In this document: piece after piece, positions 8,279 through 16,728 of the stretch
Position numbering within the stretch: the first letter of the stretch is position 1
Layout of the letters: each line of letters starts with the position of its first letter
The notes under the pieces: model-generated
Seen by the model: only the letters and a program-made list of their open reading frames with translations
Database searches by the model: none
Told to the model about the DNA's origin: nothing
Made by a program: the position numbers and the translations under genes
NCBI GenBank assembly: GCA_040387735.1
Contig: JAZKDE010000103.1
Coordinates: 1-40,641, forward strand
DNA: 40,641 nt
Direction of reading: 5' to 3'
Source of the DNA: Arcicella sp040387735
GTDB taxonomy: Bacteria; Bacteroidota; Bacteroidia; Cytophagales; Spirosomataceae

Positions 8279-8340
8279 GTGATTGAGTGGATTATGATTT
8301 AGTGATTATTTGCCAACGAAATCACAATCCACTCAATCAC
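8279..8340. repeat. Hairpin repeat of the AATCACT family, copy 3
   Basis: Two 21-bp arms (8279-8299 and 8320-8340) pair with a single mismatch around a 20-nt loop. The arms contain GTGATTGAGTGGATT. This is the best-preserved copy; relatives are at 2356-2410 and 6280-6314. All three lie in or next to the cco locus, and this copy lies between ccoH and the SafE-like gene. Confidence 0.65.
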
Positions 8341-8356
8341 AATTCATAAATGACAA

Positions 8357-9076
8357 ATGAACATTCTATATTCAATCGCTTTCATGACAGGCTTGGCGGG
8401 TAGTTTTCATTGCGTGGGAATGTGCGGGCCAATCGCCCTTGCTTTACCCGTTGGAAAACTCACTTTTGTGCAAGCTACCCTCAGTAGAATTCTCTATAAT
8501 CTTGGAAGGATTCTTACTTATAGTATCTTGGGAGGAGCGTTTGGCTATTTTGGAAAAACGCTTTTTATGGCAGGTTTCCAACAACATTTATCAATCATTA
8601 TCGGCTTGATGATGTTTTTTTTCATTTTTCCGAACCGTGTCATTTCGTGGAGTCCATTTCAAAAAATTACCCATTATTTAACCAATACATTTAAAACAGT
8701 TTTTCCAATAAAATCACCCATTGGGTTTGTCATTTTAGGCCTACTCAATGGTTTATTGCCTTGCGGATTAGTTTACGTAGCTTTGGCAGGAGCTGCCGCT
8801 TCTTCAACTCCAATTCAAGGAGCAGTATTCATGGCACTTTTCGGACTGGGAACTGCCCCAATGATGTTTTCAGTGAGTATTTTGCCTAAATTTTTAACGT
8901 TAAATACTCGCCAAAAAATAAATAAATACTTACCCATTTACACTTTTAGTTTAGCACTTTTCTTCGTGATAAGAGGTATGAATTTAGGAATTCCTTATGT
9001 GAGTCCAAAATTTGAAAAACAGACTGCTTCACAAACCATTCCTGTTTGTCATACCATTAAAAAAAAGGAATTATAA
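8357..9076 (+). CDS. SafE/UreH-domain membrane protein of the cco locus
   Basis: This 239-residue membrane protein has about six helices. The N-terminal GLAGSFHCVGMCGPIA is the hallmark of the UreH/SafE (TauE-like) group, and a related GLLNGLLPCGLVYVA motif starts the second half. Both contain conserved Cys, and the first a His-Cys-x3-Cys pattern suited to metal handling. Such genes close cco loci in many Bacteroidota and are usually annotated as sulfite exporter-like; a role in copper handling for the oxidase is more likely given the context, but this is inference. Confidence 0.82.
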   Translation: MNILYSIAFMTGLAGSFHCVGMCGPIALALPVGKLTFVQATLSRILYNLGRILTYSILGGAFGYFGKTLFMAGFQQHLSIIIGLMMFFFIFPNRVISWSPFQKITHYLTNTFKTVFPIKSPIGFVILGLLNGLLPCGLVYVALAGAAASSTPIQGAVFMALFGLGTAPMMFSVSILPKFLTLNTRQKINKYLPIYTFSLALFFVIRGMNLGIPYVSPKFEKQTASQTIPVCHTIKKKEL

Positions 9077-9165
9077 GTTTCAGTATCAGATAACATATCA
9101 ACCATGGCATATCGTTTGGTAATTGCTATTTTTGTATCTTTAATGGATAATTTTTCCAGTCATTT

Positions 9166-10755
9166 ATGAACCCTCTCTTTAGCGAAGCCCTTTTAGAAAC
9201 TGTATTTGAAGAAACTATCTCGTTCATGGGTGTGTATAATACCGTATCTGATCAATTTATTTTCATTAATCAGGTAGGTTTAAAAATGCTAAAAGTAACT
9301 GATTTAGAAGAATTTACGAGCGTTTATCCGCATGGATTCCGTAAAGATAAAATCAGTTTAACCGAACACGCAGCAATTACAATTCACCTCCAACAAGAAC
9401 GTATCTGGACGGAAGATGTTCTTTTTGAGGATAAAGAAAAAAATAATTTTTGGGGAAACTTACAGGTTTCAATATTCCAGCATCTCAATATTCCTCATTA
9501 TTTTATTAGAATTACGGACATTTCTTCTCGCAAAAGAAATGAGCAACAAATCAGAGATGAAGAAAATCGTTTTGAAGCCCTGTTCATGCACGCTGCCATC
9601 GGTATTATTATGGTTAACCGAGAAGGAAAAATCGTATTATCCAATCATTTTGCCGATGCACTTTTTGGGTATCCTCGGGGCGAATTAATGGGCTGTCAAC
9701 TTGATATTTTGATTCCCCAAAACGTTAAAGAAAGTCACAAGAAAACCTTTAACAATTATACACATAAACCCCAAGAACGAGCAATGGGAGTAGGATTAGA
9801 TTTGTACGGAAAACGCAAAGATGATTCTCTTTTCTCGATTGAAATCAGTTTAAGCCATTTCAAATCCGGTGAAACACCCTATTATATTTCTTTTATTAAT
9901 GATACCACTTTCAAGAAAAAGGCGGAAACTGATTTACTGAATAAAAATCATGAAATCAAAAAATTGAATGATAGTCTTGAAAAAGAGGTAATCAACCGAA
10001 CAAATGCTTTGGTGGAAACGCTAAAAAGTTTGGAGCGTTCAAAACTGGAATTGGAAATAGCATTAAGCAAAGAAAAAGAATTGGGTGAATTAAAATCCCG
10101 CTTTGTTTCGATGGCATCACACGAGTTTAGAACCCCTCTGACCGCTATTCAATCAGCCGCTTCACTTATTGAAAAATATAAGAAAGATGATGAGCAAGAT
10201 AAACGAGAACGTCATACTCAACGTATAAAAGCAGCAGTTGGCAATTTAACGGATATTTTAGAGGAGTTTCTGTCGGTCGGCAAATTAGAAGAAGGCAAAA
10301 TCGAAGCAAAATTAAGTACTTTTGAATTGCCCAATTTAGTACAAGAATGTATCATTGACTTGACGAGTATTACCAAAAAAGGGCAAACATTTGACTATCA
10401 ACATTTGGGAAATACAACCATTTGTCTCGACAAATCTTTACTCAGAAAAATTATTATCAACCTTTGTTCAAACGCTTTAAAATTCTCTCCTGAAAACGCA
10501 ACGATTAGGTTATTTACTGACAATCAAGATAATACATTTATTTTGAAAATATCGGACATGGGTATTGGTATCTCCACTGAAGACCAAAAACACCTATTCG
10601 AGCGTTTTTTCAGGGGAGCAAATGTAACAAATATTCAAGGAACGGGACTTGGTTTACACATCGTTGCTCGTTACGCCGAATTACTCAGTGGAAAGGTTTC
10701 GGTAGAAAGTGAATTAAACGTAGGAACGACTTTTACAGTAACGATTAATTTATAG
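9166..10755 (+). CDS. Two-PAS sensor histidine kinase, FixL-like
   Basis: The 529-residue soluble kinase has an atypical PAS domain (about 1-125), a second PAS domain (about 133-255), a coiled coil (about 255-305), HisKA with phospho-acceptor H319 in MASHEFRTPL, and a HATPase domain with N box NLCSNALKFS, GIGIS and GTGLGLH. No membrane segment is present, so it senses a cytoplasmic signal. The second PAS aligns well by eye with the heme PAS of FixL (LFGY...GELMG, then KRKDDSLFSIEISL). H191 falls at the FixL proximal heme His, but the regulatory Arg position is L211. That His is also common in non-heme PAS domains, so heme binding is uncertain. The CRP-type response regulator follows 129 bp later. 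Confidence 0.9.
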   Translation: MNPLFSEALLETVFEETISFMGVYNTVSDQFIFINQVGLKMLKVTDLEEFTSVYPHGFRKDKISLTEHAAITIHLQQERIWTEDVLFEDKEKNNFWGNLQVSIFQHLNIPHYFIRITDISSRKRNEQQIRDEENRFEALFMHAAIGIIMVNREGKIVLSNHFADALFGYPRGELMGCQLDILIPQNVKESHKKTFNNYTHKPQERAMGVGLDLYGKRKDDSLFSIEISLSHFKSGETPYYISFINDTTFKKKAETDLLNKNHEIKKLNDSLEKEVINRTNALVETLKSLERSKLELEIALSKEKELGELKSRFVSMASHEFRTPLTAIQSAASLIEKYKKDDEQDKRERHTQRIKAAVGNLTDILEEFLSVGKLEEGKIEAKLSTFELPNLVQECIIDLTSITKKGQTFDYQHLGNTTICLDKSLLRKIIINLCSNALKFSPENATIRLFTDNQDNTFILKISDMGIGISTEDQKHLFERFFRGANVTNIQGTGLGLHIVARYAELLSGKVSVESELNVGTTFTVTINL

Positions 10756-10884
10756 TACAGCCTGCCATTTATCGTTAAGAATCTGTTTAAATTAGGTCAT
10801 TAAACTTTCCCTTTCGAGTGAACGAAGTCTTTTATATGGATTCAATCTTTAACCAAAAAAGTTGAACATCAACTAACACTTACC

Positions 10885-11943
10885 ATGAAAACAATCCTTT
10901 TAATTGAAGACAGCGACGATATTCGTGAAACCACGGCCGAAATTTTAGAACTCGCCAACTATAAAGTCCTGACCGCTGAAAATGGTAAAATTGGCGTTGA
11001 AATAGCCCAAACAACTAAGCCAGACTTGGTAGTTTGTGATATCATGATGCCCGTTTTGGATGGATATGGCGTTTTGCATATTTTTAGCCAAAGTCCTGAT
11101 TTACAAAACATTCCGTTTATATTCTTGACCGCCAAAACCGAACGAAATGACCTCCGCAAAGGAATGGATATGGGAGCAGATGATTATCTAACCAAGCCGT
11201 TTCAGGAAATTGAATTGCTCAATGCCATTGAAAGTCGTTTCAAGAAATTAGAAAAACTGACAAAATCATTTAAAAATACCTTCGAAGACCTCGACCTTCT
11301 TTACCAACACGCTACCAAACACGCCGACTTACACGCACTTTCGGCAGACAGAAAAATCTCAATTGTTAAGAAAAAGCAATTAATTTATTCGGAAGGAGAT
11401 GAACCCGTAAAGTTTTATTTTCTAAAATCTGGTAAAGTAAAAACCTTTCAAATTAATCGTGATGGTAAAGAATTTATTACGGCATTATACAATTCTGGTG
11501 ATTTCTTCGGACACATTGCAATTATCGAAAATACCGAGTATCAAGAATCAGCCGAGGCCTTAGAAGACTGCGAAATTATTGGTATTCCAAAACATGATTT
11601 CTTAGAATTAATTACCCGTAATCAAACCGTTGCCAATCAATTCATTAAAATGTTGGCAAATGATATTCAAGAAAAGGAGAAGCTTTTAACGCAAATGGCT
11701 TATAATTCAATCCGAAAAAGAACGGCTGATGCGTTAGTGATGTTATCAAAAAAGTACAAAAACGAAAGTCAGGAACAATTTGCCATGCGAATCTCCAGAG
11801 ATGATTTAGCATCGGTTGTCGGTACTGCCACCGAATCACTTATCAGAACACTGAGCGATTTCAAAGCTGACCATCTTATTGAAATAAATGGTAGTGAAAT
11901 CAAGATTGTTGACGAACGTAAATTAGTAAATTTGCGAGGATAG
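10885..11943 (+). CDS. Response regulator fused to a CRP/FNR-type DNA-binding module
   Basis: The 352-residue protein has a receiver domain (residues 1-120; acidic pair D9 and D11/D12, phospho-acceptor D52 in VCDIMMP, K104 in YLTKPF), a linker helix, a cyclic-nucleotide-binding-type beta barrel (about 145-255) and a CRP helix-turn-helix (about 270-345). In the recognition helix, TESLIRTL keeps the Glu and Arg that in CRP and FNR read the TGA half-site. It lacks the N-terminal Cys cluster of FNR, so the signal should come by phosphorylation, most simply from the kinase upstream. This joins the jobs of FixJ and FixK in one protein. Likely targets are the TGA-N6-TCA boxes at 2473 and 15685; this is inference. 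Confidence 0.92.
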   Translation: MKTILLIEDSDDIRETTAEILELANYKVLTAENGKIGVEIAQTTKPDLVVCDIMMPVLDGYGVLHIFSQSPDLQNIPFIFLTAKTERNDLRKGMDMGADDYLTKPFQEIELLNAIESRFKKLEKLTKSFKNTFEDLDLLYQHATKHADLHALSADRKISIVKKKQLIYSEGDEPVKFYFLKSGKVKTFQINRDGKEFITALYNSGDFFGHIAIIENTEYQESAEALEDCEIIGIPKHDFLELITRNQTVANQFIKMLANDIQEKEKLLTQMAYNSIRKRTADALVMLSKKYKNESQEQFAMRISRDDLASVVGTATESLIRTLSDFKADHLIEINGSEIKIVDERKLVNLRG

Positions 11944-11954
11944 ATTTTCAAGTA

Positions 11955-12000
11955 AAAACGAAACGTTCATCGGTTAAAAAACCGATGAACGTTTCGTTTT
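11955..12000. terminator. Strong bidirectional terminator
   Basis: Two perfectly complementary 21-bp arms (11955-11975, 11980-12000) flank an A4 loop. The stem starts with AAAACG and ends with CGTTTT, giving short T runs in both directions. It lies between the convergent response regulator and secreted-protein genes. Confidence 0.88.
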
Positions 12001-12027
12001 AATCAAATATTCATTTTGAAATTATGA

Positions 12028-12999
12028 TTAATTTCTACCTCGGTGGTCTGAATGTTGTCTGTCACCGTTACCAACCCCTCCTCCTCTTTGATTATTTGAC
12101 CCTCCTCCGTTATTACCTCTTCCATTATCCGAAGGACTACTTGGTCTGTCACCACCTCTACCCTGCGAGTAACCGCCACCACCATTATTATTATTATCCG
12201 AACGATTAGGTTCTACATTATTGGGTCTGTCGCCACCTCTACCTTGTGAATAGCCGCCATTATTTCCCTGATTCCCTCTATTTTCATCACCACCTCTACC
12301 CTGAGAATAACCGCCATTATTTCCCTGATTCCCTCTACCTTGTGAGTAACCGCCGTTATTACCTTGACCACCCCTGTTCTCATAACCACCTCTCGAATTA
12401 CCTCTATTATCACCGTCTCTTCTCTGGTTATTACCGCCATTATTATACTGACTTCTTTCTGAATAATATCTTCGAGCAATTTGGTTATTATTATTTCTAT
12501 ACCAACCATTATAGTTTGGACGAGGAATATAGCCTAATCTAATACTACCAAAACCTCTTTTGTCAAATCGATAAAAATCAAAACCTCCTTGGTAAAACCA
12601 TCTTGAATACCCACGACGGTCGTAACCATACACATCGAAGCCATAAAAACTACGGTCATAATCATATAATTCTACTCCAACTTGACGATTGAGATACACC
12701 ACATCACCCCAAATTTCTTGTTGTTCCCAACTACTAAAAATGCCGTCAGATTGATAAGCATATTCTTTTCTTTCCAAGTCTTCCAAACGACGATAAAGCA
12801 TATTTGACTCATTTGGCGTAATCAATCCTCGTTGAATACCATCACTGATTCTCACCCTAATGTCCCAATGCCAATCAAAGTCATTATCGTAATAATATCT
12901 GTCATCATTATACCCCCCACCATTCGGGTTTCCATATTGTGCCAATGCCGAAGAAATAGTTACAATAACTATCATAACGGCAATCATGTATTTTTTCAT
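12028..12999 (-). CDS. Secreted Gly/Asn/Arg-rich repeat protein
   Basis: The 323-residue protein starts with a clear signal peptide (residues 1-20, cut after SSALA). Residues 40-180 form a Tyr/Phe/Asp-rich domain with a helical segment (RISDGIQRGLITPNESNML) and YDRRGYSRW-type repeats. From about 185 to the end it is low-complexity, with four GGYSQGRG units separated by NQGNNGG and RGGD spacers. The tail is basic and probably disordered, like RGG-rich adhesive or polyanion-binding segments. Function is unknown. Its promoter region carries four 11-bp-spaced TTAA-type hexamers, and ccoI lies directly upstream on the same strand behind a terminator. Confidence 0.75.
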   Translation of the reverse strand: MKKYMIAVMIVIVTISSALAQYGNPNGGGYNDDRYYYDNDFDWHWDIRVRISDGIQRGLITPNESNMLYRRLEDLERKEYAYQSDGIFSSWEQQEIWGDVVYLNRQVGVELYDYDRSFYGFDVYGYDRRGYSRWFYQGGFDFYRFDKRGFGSIRLGYIPRPNYNGWYRNNNNQIARRYYSERSQYNNGGNNQRRDGDNRGNSRGGYENRGGQGNNGGYSQGRGNQGNNGGYSQGRGGDENRGNQGNNGGYSQGRGGDRPNNVEPNRSDNNNNGGGGYSQGRGGDRPSSPSDNGRGNNGGGSNNQRGGGVGNGDRQHSDHRGRN

Positions 13000-13053
13000 T
13001 TTCTTGTTGTTTAACTTATTTGTCCATTAGAACAGAAAATTGGTCAAAGTATT

Positions 13054-13092
13054 ATTAACGACTTGTTAATGAGGTGTTAATGTTTTGTTAAT
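13054..13092 (-). promoter_or_regulatory. Four 11-bp-phased ATTAAC/GTTAAT operator units
   Basis: Hexamers start at 13054 (ATTAAC), 13065, 13076 and 13087 (GTTAAT each), exactly 11 bp apart and separated by 5-bp spacers. The array ends 55 bp before the start codon of the secreted repeat protein. Direct hexamer repeats with 5-bp gaps are the usual target of OmpR/PhoB-family regulators (PhoP and CpxR boxes are similar). No such regulator is encoded in the window. Confidence 0.5.
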
Positions 13093-13132
13093 TGACAAGT
13101 GAGGAGGGAAATACCCCTAAACCAAAAAACAA

Positions 13133-13163
13133 AAAAAGCGATTTCAAACTGAAATCGCTTTTT
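13133..13163 (-). terminator. Terminator of ccoI
   Basis: AAAAAGCGATTTC (13133-13145) and GAAATCGCTTTTT (13151-13163) are perfect complements around a 5-nt loop. On the minus strand the stem is followed by a long T run. It lies 22 bp past the ccoI stop. Confidence 0.9.
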
Positions 13164-13184
13164 ACCACAAACAAATAGACTCAA

Positions 13185-15584
13185 TCACTCCTTCACTAAT
13201 TTTCGTCCACCCCAAACCATACCAAGCGAGGCAATACCTACTAAGGTAATAGAATTAACAGGCATCAAAATTGCTGCTACGACTGGCGAGAGTGTCCCCT
13301 GTATGGCAAATGTGAGACCGATACAATTATACATTAATGAAAAAGCATAACTAAATTGGATTAATTTCAATCCAAAATCACTGTAATTTAGATATTTAGG
13401 CAAGTTATGCAACTGTTCTGCTCGCAAAATAGCATCGCTCATGGGTGTAAAATTGAGCGTATCATCAGTTACTGCAATCCCTACATCTGCTTGTTTCAAG
13501 GCTCCTGCATCATTCAATCCATCGCCAATCATAATTACTTTTTTACCTTCATTTTGTAATTTTTTGATGAAGGTTAATTTGTCCTGTGGACTACAACTAA
13601 AATATAAATTTTCTTTCGACCCAAAGTATTTTTCAAGATGTGGACGTTCGGCTTCGTTATCGCCCGAAAGCAAATAGGTTTTGTATTTCGCACTCAACTT
13701 TTGAATAGTACTTTCAATACCTTCTCGATAGTAATTTGGCATCGCAAAGTACCCCAAATAGTGTTCATTAATGGATAAATGAGCAACCGAAGTTCCAATA
13801 ATTGGCGGATTTGCCATTTCTTCCGAACAATTTACTAATCCACCCGAACCTAATTTCAAAGACAAACCATCAAAATCACCCGTAATTCCTTTTCCCGTAA
13901 TTTCTTTAAAATTCTCAATTGTTAAATATTCATCTTGATTCAAAAGACTCTTAATCTTCTGAGCAATTGGATGGGATGAATTTCGTACTAATGACCCAAC
14001 CATTGATTCTTCAAAAATTGAAAGTTGGCGTTTGCCATGAAAAATGGGTTTTGAGCCTTCAGCCGTGGTTAATGTTCCCGTTTTATCAAAAACAATGGTA
14101 TCACAATTGGCCATTTGTTCAATAACTTCTCCATTTTTTAAGTAAAAATGTTGTTTACTCAAAAGTCGTAAGCCATTGCCCAATGCGAAAGGATAACTCA
14201 ACGATAAAGTACACGGGCAAGCAATAATCAAAATAGCCGTAAAGGCGTTCAACATTTTGCTTGAGTCCTGCAAATACCAATACAACGCAACCGAAAATGC
14301 CAAAGTCAATACGCCAAAAGTGAAATACTTTCCGACTGCATTTGAAAATGTTTTTATCCGACTTTCCTGCTCTTTTTGGAAAGTGTCATTGTTCCAGAGC
14401 TGGGTTAAATAACTTTGAGAAACCTCCTTCAAAACCTCCATTTCGAGTGTTCCTCCCACTTGTCGCCCACCAGCGTAGAGAAAATCGCCCAAATGTTTTT
14501 GTTCCGAAGCCGACTCTCCCGTAACAAAACTGTAATCTATTTGAGCATTGCCTTTATAAAGCATAGAATCGGCGGGAATTAATTCGCCATTTCTCACCAA
14601 AATTTTATCCCCTTTTTTCAAATCACTAATTGAAACCGATGCTTCTTTTCCCAACAGCAAACGAGTCACCGCCAATGGAAAATAAGACTTGTAATCTCGC
14701 TCAAAAGAAAGAAAATTATACGTTTTTTGCTGAAACCATTTTCCAATCAATAAAAAGAAAATTAATCCCGTCAACGAGTCAAAATAACCCGCACCATTAT
14801 TAAATATGACCTCGTAAATTCCACGAGTAAAAGCCACAAGAATACTCAATAAAATGGGAAAGTCAATGTTAATAATTCCTTTTCGGAGACTTTTATAAAC
14901 CGATTCAAAATAGCCAGAAGCCGAATAAAACACCACTGGAATAGCCAAAACGATATTTAAATACCCAAAAAGTGTTTTGTAAGTTTCATCCTGCAAGCCC
15001 AAATATTCGGGAAAACTAAACAACATGATATTTCCCGCACAAAACCCCGCTACGCCCAACTGCGTGAGTAATTTACGGTAAGTTGGCTTCTGTTTTTCCT
15101 TCACTACATCACTCAACGACATCATGGGTTCGTAGCCCAGAGAAGTCAATAATTCAGCAACTTGTCTGAACGAAATTTCCTTGTGTTGAAAAGTAACACT
15201 AACTTGTTTTTTCAAAAAATCTACCTGCGAACGCTCAATAGCGGGATGCAAACGGTACAGATTTTCGAGTAAATACAAACATGAACTGCAATGAATTGTG
15301 GGAATATAAAAAGTTATTTTAGAAATATTATCATTCTGAAAATCAAGCAAATCATGGGCAATCACTGGATTATCTAAAAACTCAAAACGACCAATTTGCG
15401 GAGAATTTCCGCTCATTTTTTCAAGATCATAATATTGACAAAGATTATTTTCTTCCAGAATTTGATAGACAGTTTTGCAACCATTACAACAAAAATATTT
15501 TTCGTCGATGTGAATATGTTCATCAGGACATTCAATTCCGCAATGAAAACAAAGTTGTGAAGTATCGGTAGTGGTGGCAGTCAT
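13185..15584 (-). CDS. ccoI: Copper-translocating P-type ATPase CcoI
   Basis: The 799-residue pump has an N-terminal Cys-rich metal-binding domain (C12/C15/C19 and C32/C33/C36), an HMA domain with C99-x2-C102, membrane helices including the CPC ion-binding motif (C456-P457-C458), the phosphorylated D500 in DKTGTLT, and GDGLNDAGAL near the end. The extra N-terminal Cys domain and the CPC motif are typical of CcoI/FixI, which delivers copper for cbb3 oxidase rather than general copper efflux. It lies apart from the other cco genes on the opposite strand, and shares an upstream region with a usp gene that contains an FNR-type box. Confidence 0.92.
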   Translation of the reverse strand: MTATTTDTSQLCFHCGIECPDEHIHIDEKYFCCNGCKTVYQILEENNLCQYYDLEKMSGNSPQIGRFEFLDNPVIAHDLLDFQNDNISKITFYIPTIHCSSCLYLLENLYRLHPAIERSQVDFLKKQVSVTFQHKEISFRQVAELLTSLGYEPMMSLSDVVKEKQKPTYRKLLTQLGVAGFCAGNIMLFSFPEYLGLQDETYKTLFGYLNIVLAIPVVFYSASGYFESVYKSLRKGIINIDFPILLSILVAFTRGIYEVIFNNGAGYFDSLTGLIFFLLIGKWFQQKTYNFLSFERDYKSYFPLAVTRLLLGKEASVSISDLKKGDKILVRNGELIPADSMLYKGNAQIDYSFVTGESASEQKHLGDFLYAGGRQVGGTLEMEVLKEVSQSYLTQLWNNDTFQKEQESRIKTFSNAVGKYFTFGVLTLAFSVALYWYLQDSSKMLNAFTAILIIACPCTLSLSYPFALGNGLRLLSKQHFYLKNGEVIEQMANCDTIVFDKTGTLTTAEGSKPIFHGKRQLSIFEESMVGSLVRNSSHPIAQKIKSLLNQDEYLTIENFKEITGKGITGDFDGLSLKLGSGGLVNCSEEMANPPIIGTSVAHLSINEHYLGYFAMPNYYREGIESTIQKLSAKYKTYLLSGDNEAERPHLEKYFGSKENLYFSCSPQDKLTFIKKLQNEGKKVIMIGDGLNDAGALKQADVGIAVTDDTLNFTPMSDAILRAEQLHNLPKYLNYSDFGLKLIQFSYAFSLMYNCIGLTFAIQGTLSPVVAAILMPVNSITLVGIASLGMVWGGRKLVKE

Positions 15585-15684
15585 TTTATTCGTAACCTCC
15601 CCAGTTCCTCAGGTGAGGGTTTTATTTTGCTCAAAGTTCTACGCAAACCAAATAAAATAAAATGATGAATATTCCTGTATAAAC

Positions 15685-15696
15685 TGATAAAAGTCA
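15685..15696. promoter_or_regulatory. FNR/CRP-type box between ccoI and usp
   Basis: TGATAAAAGTCA has the TGA-N6-TCA core of FNR/FixK sites. With flanks (AACTGATAAAAGTCATG) it matches 16 of 17 bases of the minus strand at the ccoS upstream site. It is centred about 106 bp before the ccoI start and 86 bp before the usp start, so it may serve either or both. Confidence 0.55.
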
Positions 15697-15776
15697 TGTA
15701 TTCATCTATGTTTCCTCATGTGGTTAGGCTAATTTTTTTGAGAATTTTGATACATCAATTTTAAAAAAATCATTGT

Positions 15777-16610
15777 ATGAAAACGATTCTTTTTCCAACG
15801 GATTTTAGCAACAACGCCATTCACGCATCTCAGTATGCAGGAATGTTGGCAAGACGCTTAAACGCCAAAGTAGTCTTGTTAAATATTTACTCAATTCCTA
15901 CGGTTTCTGAATATCAATTACCTATTGAAATAGAAAATTTCATCATGGAAAATAGACAGGAAGCTCGAAAAGACTTGCAAAATTTTACGGTAAAATTTAT
16001 CGAAACTACCAACTTAGCCCCCGATCGTATCACTCAAATGGTAGAATACGGGTTTGTAGGAGACAAAATAATAGAAACTGCCAAACTAATTAACGCTGAT
16101 TTTATTGTTATGGGTACGCAAGGAGCAACTAACGCTATTGATAAATGGCTCGGAACTCATACCCAAAAAGTCATGAAAGCGGCAGATTGTCCCGTTTGGA
16201 TTATTCCCGAAAATGCAGCCATCAATTACCCTAAACATATTATGTATGCGGCTGATTTTAAAGAAGATGAAGTCATTGCAACGCACAAAGTTCTGGAGTT
16301 TGCCAAGCCTTTAGAGGCGACCTGCAAGGTAGTTCACGTACATGATTACTTTGAATTAAATGTTGGACATAGCGTGCGAGAAATGGTTCATTATTTAGAA
16401 AGTGAATTTGAAAACGAAGACATTTCTTTTAAACATATTGACCGTTCTGATATTATTGATGGATTGGAAACTTACATCAAAACTCACAAGCCTGATGTAT
16501 TGGCTTTAGCGGTTCATGAAAAGTCATTTTTCGAGAAAATATTTGATACCAGCGTAACGAAACACTTTGTTCAAGAAGCAACATTACCAATTTTAACTTT
16601 CAAAAAATAA
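15777..16610 (+). CDS. Tandem-domain universal stress protein A
   Basis: The 277-residue protein has two Usp domains. The first (1-145) starts KTILFPTDFSNNAIHASQYA and carries the ATP-binding loop VMGTQGATNAIDKWLG followed by CPVWIIP. The second (about 150-277) begins HIMYAADFKEDE and lacks a complete glycine loop. Double-domain Usp proteins are common in Bacteroidota and are often induced by low oxygen or stasis. A second, clearly related copy lies at 17327. The FNR-type box upstream fits oxygen-dependent control, which is inference. Confidence 0.9.
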   Translation: MKTILFPTDFSNNAIHASQYAGMLARRLNAKVVLLNIYSIPTVSEYQLPIEIENFIMENRQEARKDLQNFTVKFIETTNLAPDRITQMVEYGFVGDKIIETAKLINADFIVMGTQGATNAIDKWLGTHTQKVMKAADCPVWIIPENAAINYPKHIMYAADFKEDEVIATHKVLEFAKPLEATCKVVHVHDYFELNVGHSVREMVHYLESEFENEDISFKHIDRSDIIDGLETYIKTHKPDVLALAVHEKSFFEKIFDTSVTKHFVQEATLPILTFKK

Positions 16611-16728
16611 CTCAGTCACTTGAATATTGAAAAGCCGATTGACTTAGCCATCAATTTATTTAAAATCAGCCACTTAAGTTTAACTTAATACTTAGATAAA
16701 TTAGTAATTCACTTAAACAAAAATTAGT

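Noticed and set aside
10863..10875. GTTGAACATCAAC palindrome before the response regulator
   Set aside because: Spacer of 3 bp does not fit FNR or CRP sites and no second copy supports it.
12170..12390. Regular DNA repeats that might suggest a CRISPR array
   Set aside because: They are in-frame codons of the YSQGRG protein repeats with variable length, without unique spacers.
15747..15758. TTGATACATCAA palindrome before the usp gene
   Set aside because: Half-sites match FNR, but the spacer is 2 bp instead of 4; not called as a second FNR box.
16649..16666. ATTGACTTAGCCATCAAT inverted repeat before the Lys-rich gene
   Set aside because: Half-sites are too far apart for an FNR-type box and the pattern is not repeated.
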